Positions 5,825 to 6,543 of a DNA stretch of 6,543 nucleotides are shown one piece after another. Each line of letters opens with the position of its first letter. Within the stretch, counting starts at the first letter, position 1. This DNA is from Geobacter sp. UBA6802. GTDB taxonomy: Bacteria; Desulfobacterota; Desulfuromonadia; Geobacterales; Pseudopelobacteraceae. Under the pieces are notes generated by a model. That model worked only from the letters and a program-made list of their open reading frames with translations. It ran no database searches and was not told the origin of the DNA. The stretch spans positions 547 through 7,089 of the forward strand of contig DKFG01000054.1 of assembly GCA_002452325.1 (NCBI GenBank), in the 5' to 3' direction. The position numbers and the translations under genes are program-made.

Positions 5825-5856
5825 GAAAAGAAAAGGGCGGGATTGCTCCCGCCCTT
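5825..5856 (-). terminator. Intrinsic terminator of glnA
   Basis: Positions 5833–5842 (AAGGGCGGGA) are the exact reverse complement of 5847–5856. This gives a GC-rich 10-bp stem closed on the minus strand by a GCAA loop of the stable GNRA type. On the minus strand the stem is followed by a T-rich run (TTCTTTTCC, about 5832–5824, just after the stem's own TT). It starts 25 nt after the glnA stop, the classic position and form of a rho-independent terminator. Confidence 0.85.
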
Positions 5857-5881
5857 CCGGTCTTCAGGTCTCAAACATCGA

Positions 5882-6543
5882 TTAGATGTCGTAGTACAGA
5901 GCAAACTCAAGTGGAACCGGACGCATACGAACCGGGTTAACTTCAGCTTCCATCTTGTACTCGATCCATTTTTCGATAACATCAGGAGTAAAGACATCGC
6001 CTTTCAGCAGGAACTCATGGTCGGCCTCAAGGCATTTGAGCGCTTCATCCAGGCTACCCGGAGCAGACGGGATATCTTTCAGTTCTTCTGGTGACAGACC
6101 GTAGATATCCTTGTCCAGAGGCTGACCCGGATCGATCTTGTTCTCAATACCGTCAAGACCTGCCATCAGCATGGCAGCAAAGGCAAGGTAGCCGTTGCAG
6201 GACGGGTCGGGAGTACGGTACTCAACCCGCTTGGCCTTGGGGTTGGTGGACATCATTGGGATACGCAGTGAAGCTGAACGGTTACGGCTGGAATAAGCCA
6301 TGTTCACAGGAGCTTCGAAACCCGGCACCAGACGCTTGTAGGAGTTGGTGGTGGGGTTGGTGATAGCGCACAGCGCCTTGGCATGTTTGATGATACCGCC
6401 GATGTACCAGAGGGCCATCTGGGACAACCCGCCGTATTTATCACCGGCAAACAGGTTCTGGCCATCTTTCCAGATGGACTGGTGGCAGTGCATGCCGGAG
6501 CCGTTGTCGCCGTAGAGGGGCTTGGGCATGAAGGTCACGGTCT
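5882..6543 (-). CDS. glnA: Glutamine synthetase type I, C-terminal part
   Basis: This is the C-terminal ~220 residues of GlnA; the N-terminal half lies beyond the right edge. The enzyme joins ammonia to glutamate using ATP and forms a cytoplasmic dodecamer. In order, the visible motifs are FMPKP, DNGSGMHCHQS (ATP/metal region), NPTTNSYKRLVPGFEAPV (with the glutamate flap Glu), YSSRNRSASLRIP (active-site arginines) and VEYRTPDPS. Near the end IYGLSPEE carries a tyrosine (codon 6103–6101) that aligns with the adenylylated Tyr of E. coli GlnA (NLYDLPPEE). Control by an adenylyltransferase (GlnE) is therefore expected. The C-terminus PLEFALYYDI is complete and ends in TAA. A GTG at 6538 is an internal Val codon and not a start. 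The gene ends 25 nt before a strong terminator, so it is probably transcribed separately from the protease–trpS unit. Confidence 0.97.
   Translation of the reverse strand, partial: TVTFMPKPLYGDNGSGMHCHQSIWKDGQNLFAGDKYGGLSQMALWYIGGIIKHAKALCAITNPTTNSYKRLVPGFEAPVNMAYSSRNRSASLRIPMMSTNPKAKRVEYRTPDPSCNGYLAFAAMLMAGLDGIENKIDPGQPLDKDIYGLSPEELKDIPSAPGSLDEALKCLEADHEFLLKGDVFTPDVIEKWIEYKMEAEVNPVRMRPVPLEFALYYDI

Overview
The window looks like chromosomal DNA from a Geobacter-type deltaproteobacterium (Desulfuromonadia/Geobacterales). This is an inference from the gene order glnA – M50 peptidase – trpS – scpA – scpB and from protein style, not from a marker gene. The coding part is a compact housekeeping block. 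The left ~445 bases are AT-rich and carry no gene. No rRNA, tRNA, CRISPR array, insertion sequence or prophage signature was seen.

Left part (1–1549): a gene-free stretch with a perfect 13-bp hairpin (45–74), a promoter-like region with an inverted repeat (218–245), and three copies of CAGATAT (355–416) close to the start of a plus-strand gene. That gene (446–1549) encodes a flavodoxin-free metallo-beta-lactamase-fold di-iron protein resembling the oxygen-binding di-iron proteins (ODP). It has a ~110-residue C-terminal extension that I cannot assign.

Middle and right part (1555–5752): six minus-strand genes that look like one transcription unit, read from right to left. They are an M50/site-2-type membrane protease, tryptophanyl-tRNA synthetase, the condensin accessory proteins ScpA and ScpB, a MEMO1/AmmeMemoRadiSam-B family protein, and a small two-helix membrane protein with a zinc-ribbon tail. 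Several junctions are tight: 2 nt between trpS and scpA, a 20-nt scpA/scpB overlap and a 4-nt scpB/memo overlap. Translational coupling is therefore likely. A sigma70-like promoter sits just ahead of the protease gene. The last gene of the unit converges on the di-iron gene with only 5 nt between the stop codons.

Right edge (5882–6543): the C-terminal half of glutamine synthetase type I (glnA), followed by a strong intrinsic terminator (5825–5856) that separates it from the downstream operon.

Most of the window is ordinary housekeeping. The items most worth a second look are the TrpRS cysteine pattern matching the [4Fe-4S] motif known from Thermotoga maritima TrpRS, the ODP-like protein with its unassigned C-terminus and structured upstream region, the two-TM zinc-ribbon protein, and the placement of a Memo-family gene in translational overlap with scpB. 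I saw no strong case for a wholly new multi-gene system.
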